A DNA stretch of 64,000 nucleotides from Actinomycetes bacterium (lineage in GTDB: Bacteria > Actinomycetota > Actinomycetes > Propionibacteriales > Nocardioidaceae): positions 32,870 through 96,869 of the forward strand of contig JAEWXC010000035.1 of NCBI GenBank assembly GCA_023396115.1, written 5' to 3'. The notes beneath the pieces are model-generated. The model made no database searches. It saw only the letters and a program-made list of their open reading frames with translations, and was not told where the DNA came from. The translations under genes were made by a program, and so were the position numbers. This document shows, in pieces, positions 44,584 to 55,313 of the stretch. Position 1 is the first letter of the stretch. Each line of letters opens with the position of its first letter.

Positions 44584-44597
44584 GGTAGAAACCTACC
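44584..44597. promoter_or_regulatory. TetR-gene promoter with short inverted repeat
   Basis: GGTAG (44584-44588) and CTACC (44593-44597) form an inverted repeat covering the minus-strand TAGGTT -10 box of the TetR gene. It lies between the TetR gene and the divergent moeB. Confidence 0.45.
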
Positions 44598-44706
44598 GCG
44601 TCCGGATGCCGGGACCGGTCAGGGTGGCCGGTGTCCGGGAGGGAACATGAACGAGGTCGCCGGTGTTGGTGCCGGTGACCGCCCGCCCCACCCACAGGAG
44701 ATCGCC

Positions 44707-45915
<1,209 letters not shown>

Positions 45916-45939
45916 GCCCCTCCGGGTATCCGTCCCGCC

Positions 45940-45970
45940 GCCCCCGGTGACCTGCCAGGTCACCGGGGGC
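45940..45970 (+). terminator. Hairpin terminator after moeB
   Basis: GCCCCCGGTGACCTG (45940-45954) pairs perfectly with 45956-45970; the innermost pairs would open to form the loop. There is no T-run. Confidence 0.7.
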
Positions 45971-46068
45971 GCGGTGCGTTCCGGGGTGCCTGCTGGCCCG
46001 GGCCGGGTAACCATGCCCGCCGCGCGTCGTTGGTCCGAGCAGAACCCACCACCTCGGGAAGGCCCACC

Positions 46069-46995
46069 ATGACCCGCTCCAGCACCGTCCGGTTCGCCCG
46101 CAGCCTCACCGCCCTGGCCGCGGTCGGGCTGGTCGCCGGCGCCACCACCGGACTCACCACCACGGCCCAGGCCGCCCCGCGCACCGACTGGGCGCCGGCC
46201 GCGTCGGCCGCGATCCACCCCGGGGTGCAGATGTACACCGCCGGCGGTCAGTGCACCGCCAACTTCGTCTTCACCGACGGCGCCGGCAACACCTACGTCG
46301 GCCAGGCCGCCCACTGCGCCGGTACAGGCGGCGCCACCGACACCGACGGCTGCAAGGCCGGTTCCCGCCCGCTCGGGACCAAGGTCGACTTCCGCGAGGG
46401 CGGGTCGCTGGTCTCCGAGGGCACCCGGGTCGGCGGCGGCACGCTGGTCTACTCGTCGTGGCTGGCCATGGAAGCCAACGGCGAGACCGACGCCGCCACC
46501 TGCGCCTACAACGACTTCGCCCTGGTCAAGGTCGACGCCGCCGACACCGGCAAGGTGAACCCGTCGGTGCCGTTCTTCGGCGGACCCACCGCGGTCGGCA
46601 CCACCGGGACCGGCGCGGGCGCGAACCTCTACTCCTACGGCAACTCCAGCCTGCGCGCCGGGGTGGAGCTGCTCAGCCCCAAGTACGGCGTCAGCCTGGG
46701 CACCAGCCAGGGCAGCGAGGGGTGGAGCACCTCGCTGTACTCGGTGACCCCGGGCGTCCCCGGTGACTCGGGGTCGGGCTTCCTCAACGCCCGCGGCGAG
46801 GCGGTCGGCACGCTCTCGACCCTCGGCCTGCTGCCGCTGCCGGCCTCGAACAACATCGGCGACCTGTCCCACGAGCTCGCCTACGCCCAGGCGCACTCGG
46901 GCATCTCCGGGCTCGCGCTGGTGCCCGGGACCGAGAAGTTCCGCGCCACCGGCTCGGGGCTGCCCGGGCTCCCGGGGCTGCCCGGTCTGGGCTGA
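46069..46995 (+). CDS. Secreted trypsin-like serine protease
   Basis: This 308-residue protein has a signal peptide (about 1-36, ending AQAAPR). The chymotrypsin-fold domain has a likely triad of H82 (QAAHCAG), D149 (YNDFALV) and S234 (PGDSGSGF). There is no pro-domain of the alpha-lytic type. The C-terminus ends in a short GLPGLPGLPGLG repeat. The target is unknown. The gene stands alone between two terminators. Confidence 0.88.
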   Translation: MTRSSTVRFARSLTALAAVGLVAGATTGLTTTAQAAPRTDWAPAASAAIHPGVQMYTAGGQCTANFVFTDGAGNTYVGQAAHCAGTGGATDTDGCKAGSRPLGTKVDFREGGSLVSEGTRVGGGTLVYSSWLAMEANGETDAATCAYNDFALVKVDAADTGKVNPSVPFFGGPTAVGTTGTGAGANLYSYGNSSLRAGVELLSPKYGVSLGTSQGSEGWSTSLYSVTPGVPGDSGSGFLNARGEAVGTLSTLGLLPLPASNNIGDLSHELAYAQAHSGISGLALVPGTEKFRATGSGLPGLPGLPGLG

Positions 46996-47010
46996 CCCAC
47001 CCCGCTGCTG

Positions 47011-47045
47011 CCACGAGCCCGCCGGCCCACCCGGCGGGCTCGTGG
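47011..47045 (+). terminator. Hairpin terminator after serine protease
   Basis: CCACGAGCCCGCCGG (47011-47025) pairs perfectly with 47031-47045 over a 5-nt loop. Confidence 0.75.
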
Positions 47046-47127
47046 TGCGTCCGGGGTCGGTCGTGCTGGAATCGGTCCATGACCACGACCCGTGCCCGCT
47101 CGCAGTCGCGCCGCCGGCGGTGCTGAC

Positions 47128-47460
47128 GTGGCCCGGATCGATCCCGAGGAGTACGCCGAGCTGGTGCTGCGCTGCGTCGACGGCGTCCCGCCCGGTCGGG
47201 TCACCACCTACGGCTCGGTCGCCGAGGCCGTCGGGGCGGTGCTGGGCGGGGGTGGGCCCCGGCAGGTCGGGTCGGTGATGGCCCGGCACGGCGCCGGCAG
47301 CACCTGGTGGCGGGTGGTCCGTGCCGACGGGTCGCTGCCCGCCAGCCACGGTGAGGAGGCACGCGCCGCCTACCTGGCCGAGGGGACCCCGCTGGTCGGG
47401 GGCCTGGGGGAGCGGGTCGACCTGCGCCGGGCCTTCCACGCTGCCCGGCTCCCGGAATGA
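47128..47460 (+). CDS. Alkyltransferase-like (ATL) DNA-repair protein
   Basis: This 110-residue protein has the DNA-binding domain of O6-alkylguanine transferases (VPPGRVTTYGSVAEAVG and RQVGSVMAR). The reactive-Cys motif PCHRV is replaced by T59-W60-W61-R62-V63, so it cannot accept alkyl groups. ATL proteins flag O6-alkylguanine for nucleotide excision repair. It lies upstream of adnAB and nudC, as in mycobacteria. The GTG at 47128 matches family starts. Confidence 0.88.
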   Translation: MARIDPEEYAELVLRCVDGVPPGRVTTYGSVAEAVGAVLGGGGPRQVGSVMARHGAGSTWWRVVRADGSLPASHGEEARAAYLAEGTPLVGGLGERVDLRRAFHAARLPE

Positions 47461-47498
47461 CTCGCGGGTAACCGGAACCGGCTGGTTGACTCGACGTC

Positions 47499-48167
47499 AT
47501 GCTCTACGAGGTGCTGCACCGGATCATCCCGCCGGTGGCCCGGGCGGTGTGGCGCCCCGAGGTCACCGGGCTGGACCACGTGCCCGCCACCGGGCCGGTG
47601 ATCCTGGCCAGCAACCACCTCAGCTTCGTCGACTCCGTGGTGATCCCGGTCCTGGTGCCCCGCAAGGTCGTGTTCCTGGCCAAGTCCGACTACTTCGACG
47701 GCCCGGGGCTCAAGGGCGCGTTGTCGCGGGCCTGGTTCACCGGGATCGGGATGCTCCCGGTCGACCGGGACGACACCAAGGCGGCGATGGCCAGCCTGGA
47801 GACCGCCCTGGAGGTGCTCGGCCGCGGTGAGGCGTTCGGGATCTACCCCGAGGGCACCCGCTCGCGCGACGGCCGGCTCTACCGGGGCCGGACCGGGGCG
47901 GCGCACCTGGCGCTGACCGCGGGCTGCCCGGTGGTGCCGGTGGGTCTGCGCGGCACCCAGGACCTGCAGCCGGTCGGGGCACGGTTCCCGCGGTTGGCCC
48001 GGGTGCAGGTCGCGTTCGGTCAGCCGATCGACCCGGTCGGCCGCTTCGACGGGGTCCCGCTGGGCCGGGCCCGCCGGGAACTCACCGACGAGGTGATGAC
48101 GGCCGTCGCGGCACTCTCGGGCCAGGAGGTCGCCGGGGTGTACAACGAACGGCCCGCCGAGACCTGA
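47499..48167 (+). CDS. 1-acyl-sn-glycerol-3-phosphate acyltransferase (PlsC type)
   Basis: This 222-residue enzyme has the acyltransferase motifs NHLSFVD (HxxxxD box) and YPEGTRSRDG, in the usual spacing. It would acylate lysophosphatidate or a related lipid at the inner membrane. It is one of probably several paralogues, so no gene symbol is given. It is followed by a non-coding stretch containing repeat copy 2. Confidence 0.88.
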   Translation: MLYEVLHRIIPPVARAVWRPEVTGLDHVPATGPVILASNHLSFVDSVVIPVLVPRKVVFLAKSDYFDGPGLKGALSRAWFTGIGMLPVDRDDTKAAMASLETALEVLGRGEAFGIYPEGTRSRDGRLYRGRTGAAHLALTAGCPVVPVGLRGTQDLQPVGARFPRLARVQVAFGQPIDPVGRFDGVPLGRARRELTDEVMTAVAALSGQEVAGVYNERPAET

Positions 48168-48245
48168 GCGGCCTAGCCCGGAACCATCGATCTGCTGCGT
48201 CGCGAGCGGCGCCAGGCGGGTGCAGTGGCAAGGCACCGGAGCGAG

Positions 48246-48323
48246 GGCGTGCTGGTTGCCCGTTGAGCTGCGGTAACGCAGCCAATGTGCCCGTATGGTG
48301 CCGCGCAGCAGCAGTGAGATCGG
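48246..48323. repeat. Dispersed intergenic repeat, copy 2
   Basis: This is the inverted counterpart of 10151-10227, about 85% identical over some 77 bp. This copy contains a perfect 6-bp hairpin, GCTGCG-GTAA-CGCAGC (48267-48282). It ends 12 bp before the cupin gene's -10 box. Confidence 0.75.
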
Positions 48324-48347
48324 TGGAGTGGGGCCTAGGGTGGGGGC

Positions 48348-48683
48348 ATGGACGGCACGGCGACCTGGGGCAGCGGCACCGACCTGACCCCCTTCCCGAA
48401 CCGGCCACGCGCCCGCAAGGTGCTGGCCACCCCGACCGCGCACGTCGTGGTCTTCTCCTTCGCGGCCGGGCACGAGCTGGCCGAGCACGCCACCCACCAC
48501 GCAGCGGTCGTGCACTGCCTGCGGGGGCGGGTGCGGTTCACCGTCGCCACCCCCGAACCCGCCGAGCAGGTGCTGGAGCCCGGCGACGTGGTGCACCTGA
48601 CCCCGCAGCTGCGGCACGCGGTCACCGCGCTGGAGGACTCGCTGATCAGCGTCACCATGCTGGTGGGCGCGCCCACCGACTGA
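48348..48683 (+). CDS. Small cupin-domain protein
   Basis: This 111-residue single cupin (VVVFSFAAGHELAEHATHHAAVVHCLRG and LEPGDVVHLTPQLRHAV) is a small beta-barrel. It keeps two His-rich segments that could hold a metal. Such small cupins are often ligand-binding or quercetinase-like proteins; no substrate can be assigned. The ATG is 6 nt after TAGGGT (48336-48341), a leaderless start. Confidence 0.85.
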   Translation: MDGTATWGSGTDLTPFPNRPRARKVLATPTAHVVVFSFAAGHELAEHATHHAAVVHCLRGRVRFTVATPEPAEQVLEPGDVVHLTPQLRHAVTALEDSLISVTMLVGAPTD

Positions 48684-48740
48684 GCCGCCGGTTCGACGGT
48701 TGCCCGACGGGGTGTCGGACCCGTGTGGTGGCATGTGCCC

Positions 48741-51700
48741 ATGAGCAGCACGCCCCGTGGAGTCGTCCTCGTCCGGCCTCCCGCGCAGCCGGTCGTGGTG
48801 CCCACGCTGGACGCGGCGCAGCGCTCGGTCGTGGACCACCCGGGCGGGCCGCTGCTGGTGCTCGCCGGGCCGGGCACCGGCAAGACCACCACCCTGGTCG
48901 AGGCGATCGTGGACCGGATCGAGAACCGCGGTGCCGACCCCGCCTCCGTGCTGGCGCTGACGTTCTCGCGCAGGGCGGCGGAGTCGCTGCGGGACCGGGT
49001 GACCGCACGCCTGGGGCGCACCGTGGCGACGCCGATGGCCTCCACCTTCCACTCGTTCGCCTACGGACTGGTCCGCCGGTTCACCCCGGCCGAGCTGTAC
49101 GTGGCACCGCTGCAGCTGCTCACCGCCCCGCAGGCCGACGTGATGATCCGGGAGCTGCTCGACCTGCACGGGCGTGACCTGCCCTGGCCCCCGGGGCTCG
49201 CCGTGGCCGCCCGGACCCGCGGGTTCGCGGCGGAGGTGGCGGCCGTGATCGCGCGGGCCCGGGAGAAGGGCGCCGACCACGACCAGCTGCTGGCGCTCGG
49301 CACCCGCCACGAGATCCCCGAGCTGGTGGCGGCCGGCATCTTCCTGCGCCACTACCTGGACAACCTCGACGACCACGGTGCCACCGACTACCCCGACCTG
49401 GTGCGGCGCGCCGTGATCGAGGCCCACGAGCACCGCTCGGTGCTGCGCCGCGAGTTCACGCACGTCTTCGTCGACGAGTACCAGGACACCGACCCGGGCC
49501 AGGTGGCGCTGCTGCAGGCCCTGGCCGGCGACGGCGGCAACCTGGTGGCCGTGGGGGACCCGCACCAGTCGATCTACGGGTTCCGGGGGGCCGAGGTCCG
49601 CGGGATCCTGGACTTCCCCACCACCTTCCCGCAGCGCGACGGCTCGCGGGCGCCGGTGGTGGTGCTGGACACCACCCGCCGGTTCGGCGCCGAGATCGCC
49701 CGGGCCGCAACCCGGATCTCGGCACGGCTGCCGCTGGTCGGGTCGATCGACGAGGCCACCGCCCAGGTCTTCGCCCACCCGCATGTGGAGGCGGCCAGCC
49801 CCGCCGGCAGCGTGGAGGTGCTGACCTTCGACAACGAACGCTCCGAGGCCGAACGGATCGCCGACCTGCTGCGCCGGGCGCACCTGGAGGACGGCGTCGA
49901 CTGGTCCGACATGGCCGTCCTGGTCCGCTCGGGCCGCTCGACGCTGCCGGTGCTGCGTCGGCTGCTGGTCGCGGCCGGGGTCCCGGTCGAGGTGGCCGGT
50001 GACGAGATCCCGCTCGCCGACGAGCCCGGTGTCGGGCCGCTGATCGACGCCCTCGGGGTCGTCGTCGGGATCGCCTCGCGTGCGGAGCAGTCCGGCACCG
50101 AGCAGTCCAGTGAGGAACAGCCCGGTGCGGGGCTCCCCGGTGCGGGTCTCCCCAGTGCCGAGGTCGCCGAGGCGCTGCTGGCCTCCCCGCTCGGCGGCAT
50201 GCAGGCGATCTCTCTGCGCGCCCTGGGCCGGGCCCTGCGCCAGCGCGAGGTCAACGCCGCCGTCGCGGCCCAGCGTCCGGCCCGCGGGTCGGGGGAGTTG
50301 GTGGCCGAGGCGCTGGTGCGTCCGGAACTCTTCGACGGGCTGGACGAGGCGGTGGTCGGCCGGGCCCGGGCGCTGGCCGAGCTGCTCGCCGCGACCGCGG
50401 TCGACCTGGCCGGTCGGGCCAGCGTCGAGCGCCTGCTGTGGCGGCTGTGGTCCGGCACCGACTGGGGCGCCCGGTTGCGCCGCACCGTGCTGGCCGGAGG
50501 TGCCGGCGCCCGGCGCGCGCACCGCGACCTCGACGCCGTGGTGGCGCTGTTCGACATGGCCTCACGTGCGGAGGCGTCGCGCGGGTTCACCTCGGCGGCG
50601 AACTTCCTGACCGAGGTCCGGGCCCAGCAGATCCCCGCCGACACCCTCGTCGACACCGGGGTCCGCGGGTCCGCGGTCCGGCTGCTCACCGCCCACCGCG
50701 CCAAGGGCCTGGAGTGGCCGGTGGTGGTCGTCGCACACGCCCAGGAGGGCTCCTGGCCCGACCTGCGCCGTCGCGCCACCCTGCTCGGGGCGGACAGGAT
50801 CACCGCCGACGCCTATGGGCACCTGGTGCTGACCCAGGACCTGGGTGCCGCGAGCCTGCTGGCCGAGGAGCGCCGACTCTTCTACGTCGCCTGCACCCGG
50901 GCCAGCGAACGCCTGGTGGTCACGGCGGTCTCGGCGCCCACCGAGGACGGGGAGCAGGCCTCCCGGTTCCTGGCCGAGCTCCTCGACGGGGAGCTGCCCG
51001 AGCACCGCACCGGCCGGCCACCGCGCGCGCTGACCCTCTCGGCGGTGGTCGCGGAACTGCGTCGCACCGTTGCCGACCCGCAGGTGGACGAGCCGCTGCG
51101 GAGCGCTGCCGCACGTCGACTGGCCCAGCTGGCCGAGGCCGAGCACGAGGGCCGGGCGCTGGTGCCGGCCGCCGACCCGCGACGCTGGTGGGCGACCTCG
51201 GGTCGGACCGACAACGACACCCCGGTGCGGGCGCCGGACGAGCCGATGCGGCTCTCGGCCTCGATGGTCACCTCGATCGCCGAGTGCCCGGCCCGCTGGT
51301 TCCTCGAGCACGAGGCCGGTGGCGCGACCTTCTCGGGCCAGGCCGCCGGGTTCGGCAACCTGGTGCACAAGATCGCCGAGCACGTCGCCGGTGGGGAACT
51401 GGCCGACGCCGGGACGGATGAGCTGATGGAGCTGGTCGACGCGGTCTGGGACCGGCTGCCGTTCCGTACCCCGTGGTCGCGGGAGAAGGAGCGGGTCGAG
51501 GCCCGCCGGGCCATCGAACGGTTCCTGGCCCACCACCGGGACCCGGCAGCCCGGCAGGTGCTGGCCACCGAGGCGCCGTTCCGGATCGGGGCGACCCTGC
51601 CGGACGGCACCGAGGTGGTGCTGCGCGGCTTCGCCGACCGGCTGGAGCTGGACGCCCAGGGGCGGGTGGTGGTCGTCGACCTGAAGACCGGCAAGTACGC

Positions 51701-52037
51701 CCCCACCGACAAGTCGTTGAGCGAGCACCCGCAGCTGGGCATCTACCAGCTGGCCGTGGAGCGGGAGGCGTTCGCGGACCAGGCCGGCCCCGGTGCCCGC
51801 TCCGGCGGTGCCGAGCTGTGGCAGCTGCGCAAGTCCACCCACGACCGGCCCAAGGTCCAGGTGCAGGCACCGCACGCCCCCGACGAGGAGGGGTGGCTGC
51901 TCTCGGAACGACAACTGGCCGCCACCGTCGACGTGGTCCGTCGGGAACAGTTCGACGCCACCCCCGGCAACCACTGCACCTTCTGCCCGTTCTCCGGCCT
52001 CTGCCCGGCCCAGACCACCTCCGGGGTGATCCGATGA
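48741..52037 (+). CDS. adnA: AdnA-type helicase-nuclease subunit
   Basis: This 1098-residue SF1 helicase with a C-terminal RecB-like nuclease domain is the first gene of an AdnA-AdnB pair, the actinobacterial end-resection machine that stands in for RecBCD/AddAB. The Walker A motif GPGTGKTT has K48, and the Walker B motif is FVDEYQDT. The nuclease domain (about 840-1098) has VVDLKTGKY, QLGIYQLAV and a four-Cys Fe-S arrangement (ECPARWF plus HCTFCPFSGLCP). An acidic Ser/Glu/Gly-rich insert lies near residues 450-475. The next gene overlaps by ATGA. Confidence 0.9.
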   Translation: MSSTPRGVVLVRPPAQPVVVPTLDAAQRSVVDHPGGPLLVLAGPGTGKTTTLVEAIVDRIENRGADPASVLALTFSRRAAESLRDRVTARLGRTVATPMASTFHSFAYGLVRRFTPAELYVAPLQLLTAPQADVMIRELLDLHGRDLPWPPGLAVAARTRGFAAEVAAVIARAREKGADHDQLLALGTRHEIPELVAAGIFLRHYLDNLDDHGATDYPDLVRRAVIEAHEHRSVLRREFTHVFVDEYQDTDPGQVALLQALAGDGGNLVAVGDPHQSIYGFRGAEVRGILDFPTTFPQRDGSRAPVVVLDTTRRFGAEIARAATRISARLPLVGSIDEATAQVFAHPHVEAASPAGSVEVLTFDNERSEAERIADLLRRAHLEDGVDWSDMAVLVRSGRSTLPVLRRLLVAAGVPVEVAGDEIPLADEPGVGPLIDALGVVVGIASRAEQSGTEQSSEEQPGAGLPGAGLPSAEVAEALLASPLGGMQAISLRALGRALRQREVNAAVAAQRPARGSGELVAEALVRPELFDGLDEAVVGRARALAELLAATAVDLAGRASVERLLWRLWSGTDWGARLRRTVLAGGAGARRAHRDLDAVVALFDMASRAEASRGFTSAANFLTEVRAQQIPADTLVDTGVRGSAVRLLTAHRAKGLEWPVVVVAHAQEGSWPDLRRRATLLGADRITADAYGHLVLTQDLGAASLLAEERRLFYVACTRASERLVVTAVSAPTEDGEQASRFLAELLDGELPEHRTGRPPRALTLSAVVAELRRTVADPQVDEPLRSAAARRLAQLAEAEHEGRALVPAADPRRWWATSGRTDNDTPVRAPDEPMRLSASMVTSIAECPARWFLEHEAGGATFSGQAAGFGNLVHKIAEHVAGGELADAGTDELMELVDAVWDRLPFRTPWSREKERVEARRAIERFLAHHRDPAARQVLATEAPFRIGATLPDGTEVVLRGFADRLELDAQGRVVVVDLKTGKYAPTDKSLSEHPQLGIYQLAVEREAFADQAGPGARSGGAELWQLRKSTHDRPKVQVQAPHAPDEEGWLLSERQLAATVDVVRREQFDATPGNHCTFCPFSGLCPAQTTSGVIR

Positions 52038-55000
52038 GCACGACCCAGCACGGTGCCGGTCGGGTGACCACGCCGACCGACCTGCGAGCCCTCACCGGCG
52101 CCGACTTCACCGTCTCCGAGCAGCAATGGGCCGCGATCAGCGCCGCCCCCGGCCCGGGTGTGGTGATCGCCGGCGCCGGGTCGGGCAAGACCGAGCTGAT
52201 GAGCGCCCGGGTGGTCTACCTGGTCGCCAACGAGTTCGTCCGCGCCGACCAGGTGCTCGGCCTGACCTTCACCACCAAGGCCACCGCCGAGCTCTCGCAC
52301 CGGGTCCGGGGCGCCCTGAGCAGGGCCGGTCTGGACCTGGGCGAGCTCGCCGAGACCGGTGTCGCCGAACGCCTCGAGCCGGTGGTCTCCACCTACAACG
52401 CCTACGCCGCCAGCCTGCTCGACGAGCACGGTCTGCGGATCGGTCACGAGCCGGACCTGCGGATCATGAGCGAGGCCGCGCGGTTCCAGCTGGCCCAGCG
52501 GGTGATCGCGGCCCACGCCGGGGTGGTCCGGCACCTGTCCGACCACCCGCCGACGGTGGTGGGGTGGCTGCTGGCCCTGGACGGCGCGCTGAGCGAGCAC
52601 CTGGTCACCCCCGAGGAGGTGCGGGCCTTCCACGGCCGGGAACGGCCCGGGTTCAGCCGTGTCCTGGACGCCCTGGTCGCCGCCGGTGGCCGGACCAAGA
52701 CGAAGCAGGACCTGCTGCGCACCGTGCTGGTCAAGATGGAGCAGCGCGAGGAGCTGCTCGACCTGGTGGTCGGGTACCGGGCGCTCAAGCAGCGCTACGG
52801 GTTGATCGACTTCTCCGACCAGATCGCCGGCGCGTTCCGGCTGGCCTGCGAGTTCGACGAGGTCGGACGCGGCGAGCGGGCCAAGTACCGCGCGGTGCTG
52901 CTCGACGAGTACCAGGACACCTCGGTGGCCCAGGCCCGGCTGCTGGCGGGACTGTTCAGCGGCCCGAGCGCCGAGCTCGGCCGGGGCCACGCGGTGACCG
53001 CGGTCGGCGACCCCAACCAGGCCATCTACGGCTGGCGGGGCGCCTCGGTGGCCAACATCCAGCAGTTCCGCGAGCAGTTCCCCACCGCTGCGGGGGGTCG
53101 GGCCGACCAGTTCGCGCTGACCGTGAACCGCCGCTCCGACGCCCGGATCCTCGACCTGGCCAACACGCTGGCGCGCCCGCTGCTGGACGAGCCGGGCACC
53201 CTGGTCGAACCGCTGGAGGCCGCCCCCGACGCCGAGCCCGGCACGGTGCGCACCGCCCTGCACCGCAGTGACACCGAGGAGCTGGCCTGGCTGGTCACCC
53301 AGGTGAAGCTGGCGCACGCCGCGGGGCGGGCGTGGAGCGACATCGGCATCCTGGTGCGCACCAACAAGCACGGGGCCGAGGCCTACGACGCGCTCTCCGA
53401 GAACGAGGTCCCGGTCGAGATCGTCGGCCTGGACGGCCTGATCCGGCTGCCGGAGGTGGCCCAGGTGGTGGCCACCTTGGCGCTGCTGGAGGACGTCAGC
53501 GACAACGCCTCGCTGCTCACCCTGCTCAGTGGGCCCCGCTGGGAGATCGGTCCGCGCGACCTGGCCCTGCTGGGGCAGCGCTCGGACGAGCTGGCCCGTG
53601 CCGAGGGCGTCGTGGACCTGGACCGCACTGTCAGTGAGGAGCTGTCGGACTCGGTCGCGGGTGCCGACCCCACCGAGCTGGCCTCCCTGAACGAGGCGCT
53701 GGAGTCGCCCGGTGACCTGCCCTACTCGCCCGAGGCGCTGGACCGGTTCGCCCGGTTGGCCGCGGAGCTGCGGCTGCTGCGCAGCCACGTCGGTGAGCCG
53801 CTGCTGGACCTGCTGCGCCGGATCATGGACGTCACCGGTCTGGAGACCGAGCTGGCCTCCTCGGCGTCCCCGGCCGCGGGTGCCCGGCGGGAGAACCTCG
53901 ACCTCTTCGTCAAGGCCGTGGCCGACTTCCAGGCGGTCGACGGGACCGTCACCCTGGCCGCGCTGAACGCCTGGCTGTTCACCGAGGACGAGCACGGCGG
54001 CGGCCTCGACCTGGCCCCGCCCACCGAGTCCGACGCGGTCAAGCTGCTCACCATCCACCGGGCCAAGGGCCTCGAGTACGACGTGGTGTTCCTGATCGGG
54101 ATGGCCGAGAAACGTTTCCCGAACGAGCAGCTGCGCCCGCAGTGGACCACCTCGGCGCAGGTGCTGCCGGCGCCACTGCGTGGGGACGCGGCGGCGGTGC
54201 CGCAGGCACTCGGGTACGAGCCGGCCGACCTGGCGGCCAAGGCCGTGGGCAAGGACGACCCCGACGAGTCGTTGGAGACCCGGGCACGCGCGCACCAGGC
54301 GATGGAGGAGCTGCGGCTGGGGTACGTCGCGTTCACCCGCGCCAAGCACGAGTTCGTGCTCTCCAGCCACGTGTGGGGCACCCCGACCAAGCCACTCGCC
54401 CCTTCGCCCTACCTGCTGGCCGCGGTCGAGGCCGGCCGGGCGCAGGGGGTGGCGCCGGAGGTCTGGTACGCCCCCGAGCCGGAGGAGGAGAACCCGCGCA
54501 CGCTGGACCCGGCCCGGGTGAGCTGGCCCCCCACCCCGGCCGGCGACGAACGCACCCGGCGCGAGGACGCCGCGGCCCGGGTGCTGGCGGTGGACACCAC
54601 CACGCCCGAGGACCTGTCCGGTCTCACCGAGGGTCAGGCCGCGGACGTGGCGCGCTGGGACGCCGAGCTGGAGACCCTGCTCGCCGAGGCGCGCGCGGCA
54701 CGCTCGGGCAGCGTCGAGGTGTCGGTGCCGACCACCCTGTCGGCGAGTGCGGTGATGCGGCTGCGGGAGGACCCGCAGGGGTTCGCCGAGGACCTGTTGC
54801 GGCCGATGCCGCGTCCGCCCGCTCCGGCCGCGGCGTTCGGCACCGCCTTCCACGCCTGGGTCGAGGCCCGGTTCGCCCAGCAGGGACTGCTCGACCCCGA
54901 CGACCTGCCCGGTCGCGCCGACGCCGGCATCGAGGACGCGGCCGACCTGGCGGCGCTGCAGGAGGCGTTCGAGCGCGGGGAGTTCGCCGAGCGGGCGCCG

Positions 55001-55294
55001 TACGCGGTGGAGGCGCCGTTCGCGCTGGCGCTGGCCGGTCAGGTCGTTCGGGGGCGGATCGACGCGGTCTACCGCGAGCCCGACGGGTCCTGGTTGGTGG
55101 TGGACTGGAAGACGAACCGGCGCGAGGACGCCGACCCGTTCCAGCTGGCCCTCTACCGGTTGGCCTGGGCCGAGCTGCAGGGCGTCGGACCGGAGCAGGT
55201 CCGGGCTGCTTTCCACTACGTGCGCAGCGGCCGGACGGTGCGTCACGACGACCTGCCGGGACGCGAGGACCTGCTGGCGGTGCTGCAGGGCTGA
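52034..55294 (+). CDS. adnB: AdnB-type helicase-nuclease subunit
   Basis: This 1086-residue partner of AdnA has Walker A AGAGSGKTE with K52, LLDEYQDTS, the motif GDPNQAIYGWRGA and helicase motif TIHRAKGLEYDVVF. The C-terminal nuclease domain has VVDWKTNRREDADPFQLALYRLAW and lacks the Fe-S Cys cluster of AdnA. In mycobacteria AdnB is the leading motor. The ATG lies inside the adnA stop codon (ATGA), implying equal synthesis of the two subunits. Confidence 0.9.
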   Translation: MSTTQHGAGRVTTPTDLRALTGADFTVSEQQWAAISAAPGPGVVIAGAGSGKTELMSARVVYLVANEFVRADQVLGLTFTTKATAELSHRVRGALSRAGLDLGELAETGVAERLEPVVSTYNAYAASLLDEHGLRIGHEPDLRIMSEAARFQLAQRVIAAHAGVVRHLSDHPPTVVGWLLALDGALSEHLVTPEEVRAFHGRERPGFSRVLDALVAAGGRTKTKQDLLRTVLVKMEQREELLDLVVGYRALKQRYGLIDFSDQIAGAFRLACEFDEVGRGERAKYRAVLLDEYQDTSVAQARLLAGLFSGPSAELGRGHAVTAVGDPNQAIYGWRGASVANIQQFREQFPTAAGGRADQFALTVNRRSDARILDLANTLARPLLDEPGTLVEPLEAAPDAEPGTVRTALHRSDTEELAWLVTQVKLAHAAGRAWSDIGILVRTNKHGAEAYDALSENEVPVEIVGLDGLIRLPEVAQVVATLALLEDVSDNASLLTLLSGPRWEIGPRDLALLGQRSDELARAEGVVDLDRTVSEELSDSVAGADPTELASLNEALESPGDLPYSPEALDRFARLAAELRLLRSHVGEPLLDLLRRIMDVTGLETELASSASPAAGARRENLDLFVKAVADFQAVDGTVTLAALNAWLFTEDEHGGGLDLAPPTESDAVKLLTIHRAKGLEYDVVFLIGMAEKRFPNEQLRPQWTTSAQVLPAPLRGDAAAVPQALGYEPADLAAKAVGKDDPDESLETRARAHQAMEELRLGYVAFTRAKHEFVLSSHVWGTPTKPLAPSPYLLAAVEAGRAQGVAPEVWYAPEPEEENPRTLDPARVSWPPTPAGDERTRREDAAARVLAVDTTTPEDLSGLTEGQAADVARWDAELETLLAEARAARSGSVEVSVPTTLSASAVMRLREDPQGFAEDLLRPMPRPPAPAAAFGTAFHAWVEARFAQQGLLDPDDLPGRADAGIEDAADLAALQEAFERGEFAERAPYAVEAPFALALAGQVVRGRIDAVYREPDGSWLVVDWKTNRREDADPFQLALYRLAWAELQGVGPEQVRAAFHYVRSGRTVRHDDLPGREDLLAVLQG

Positions 55295-55313
55295 GCAGCA
55301 CCGGACGGGTCGC

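Noticed and set aside
47080..47127. Tiny frame (about 15 codons) from the ATG at 47080 ahead of the ATL gene
   Set aside because: It is Arg-rich and very short, with only a poor -10-like hexamer upstream; I see no support that it is translated.
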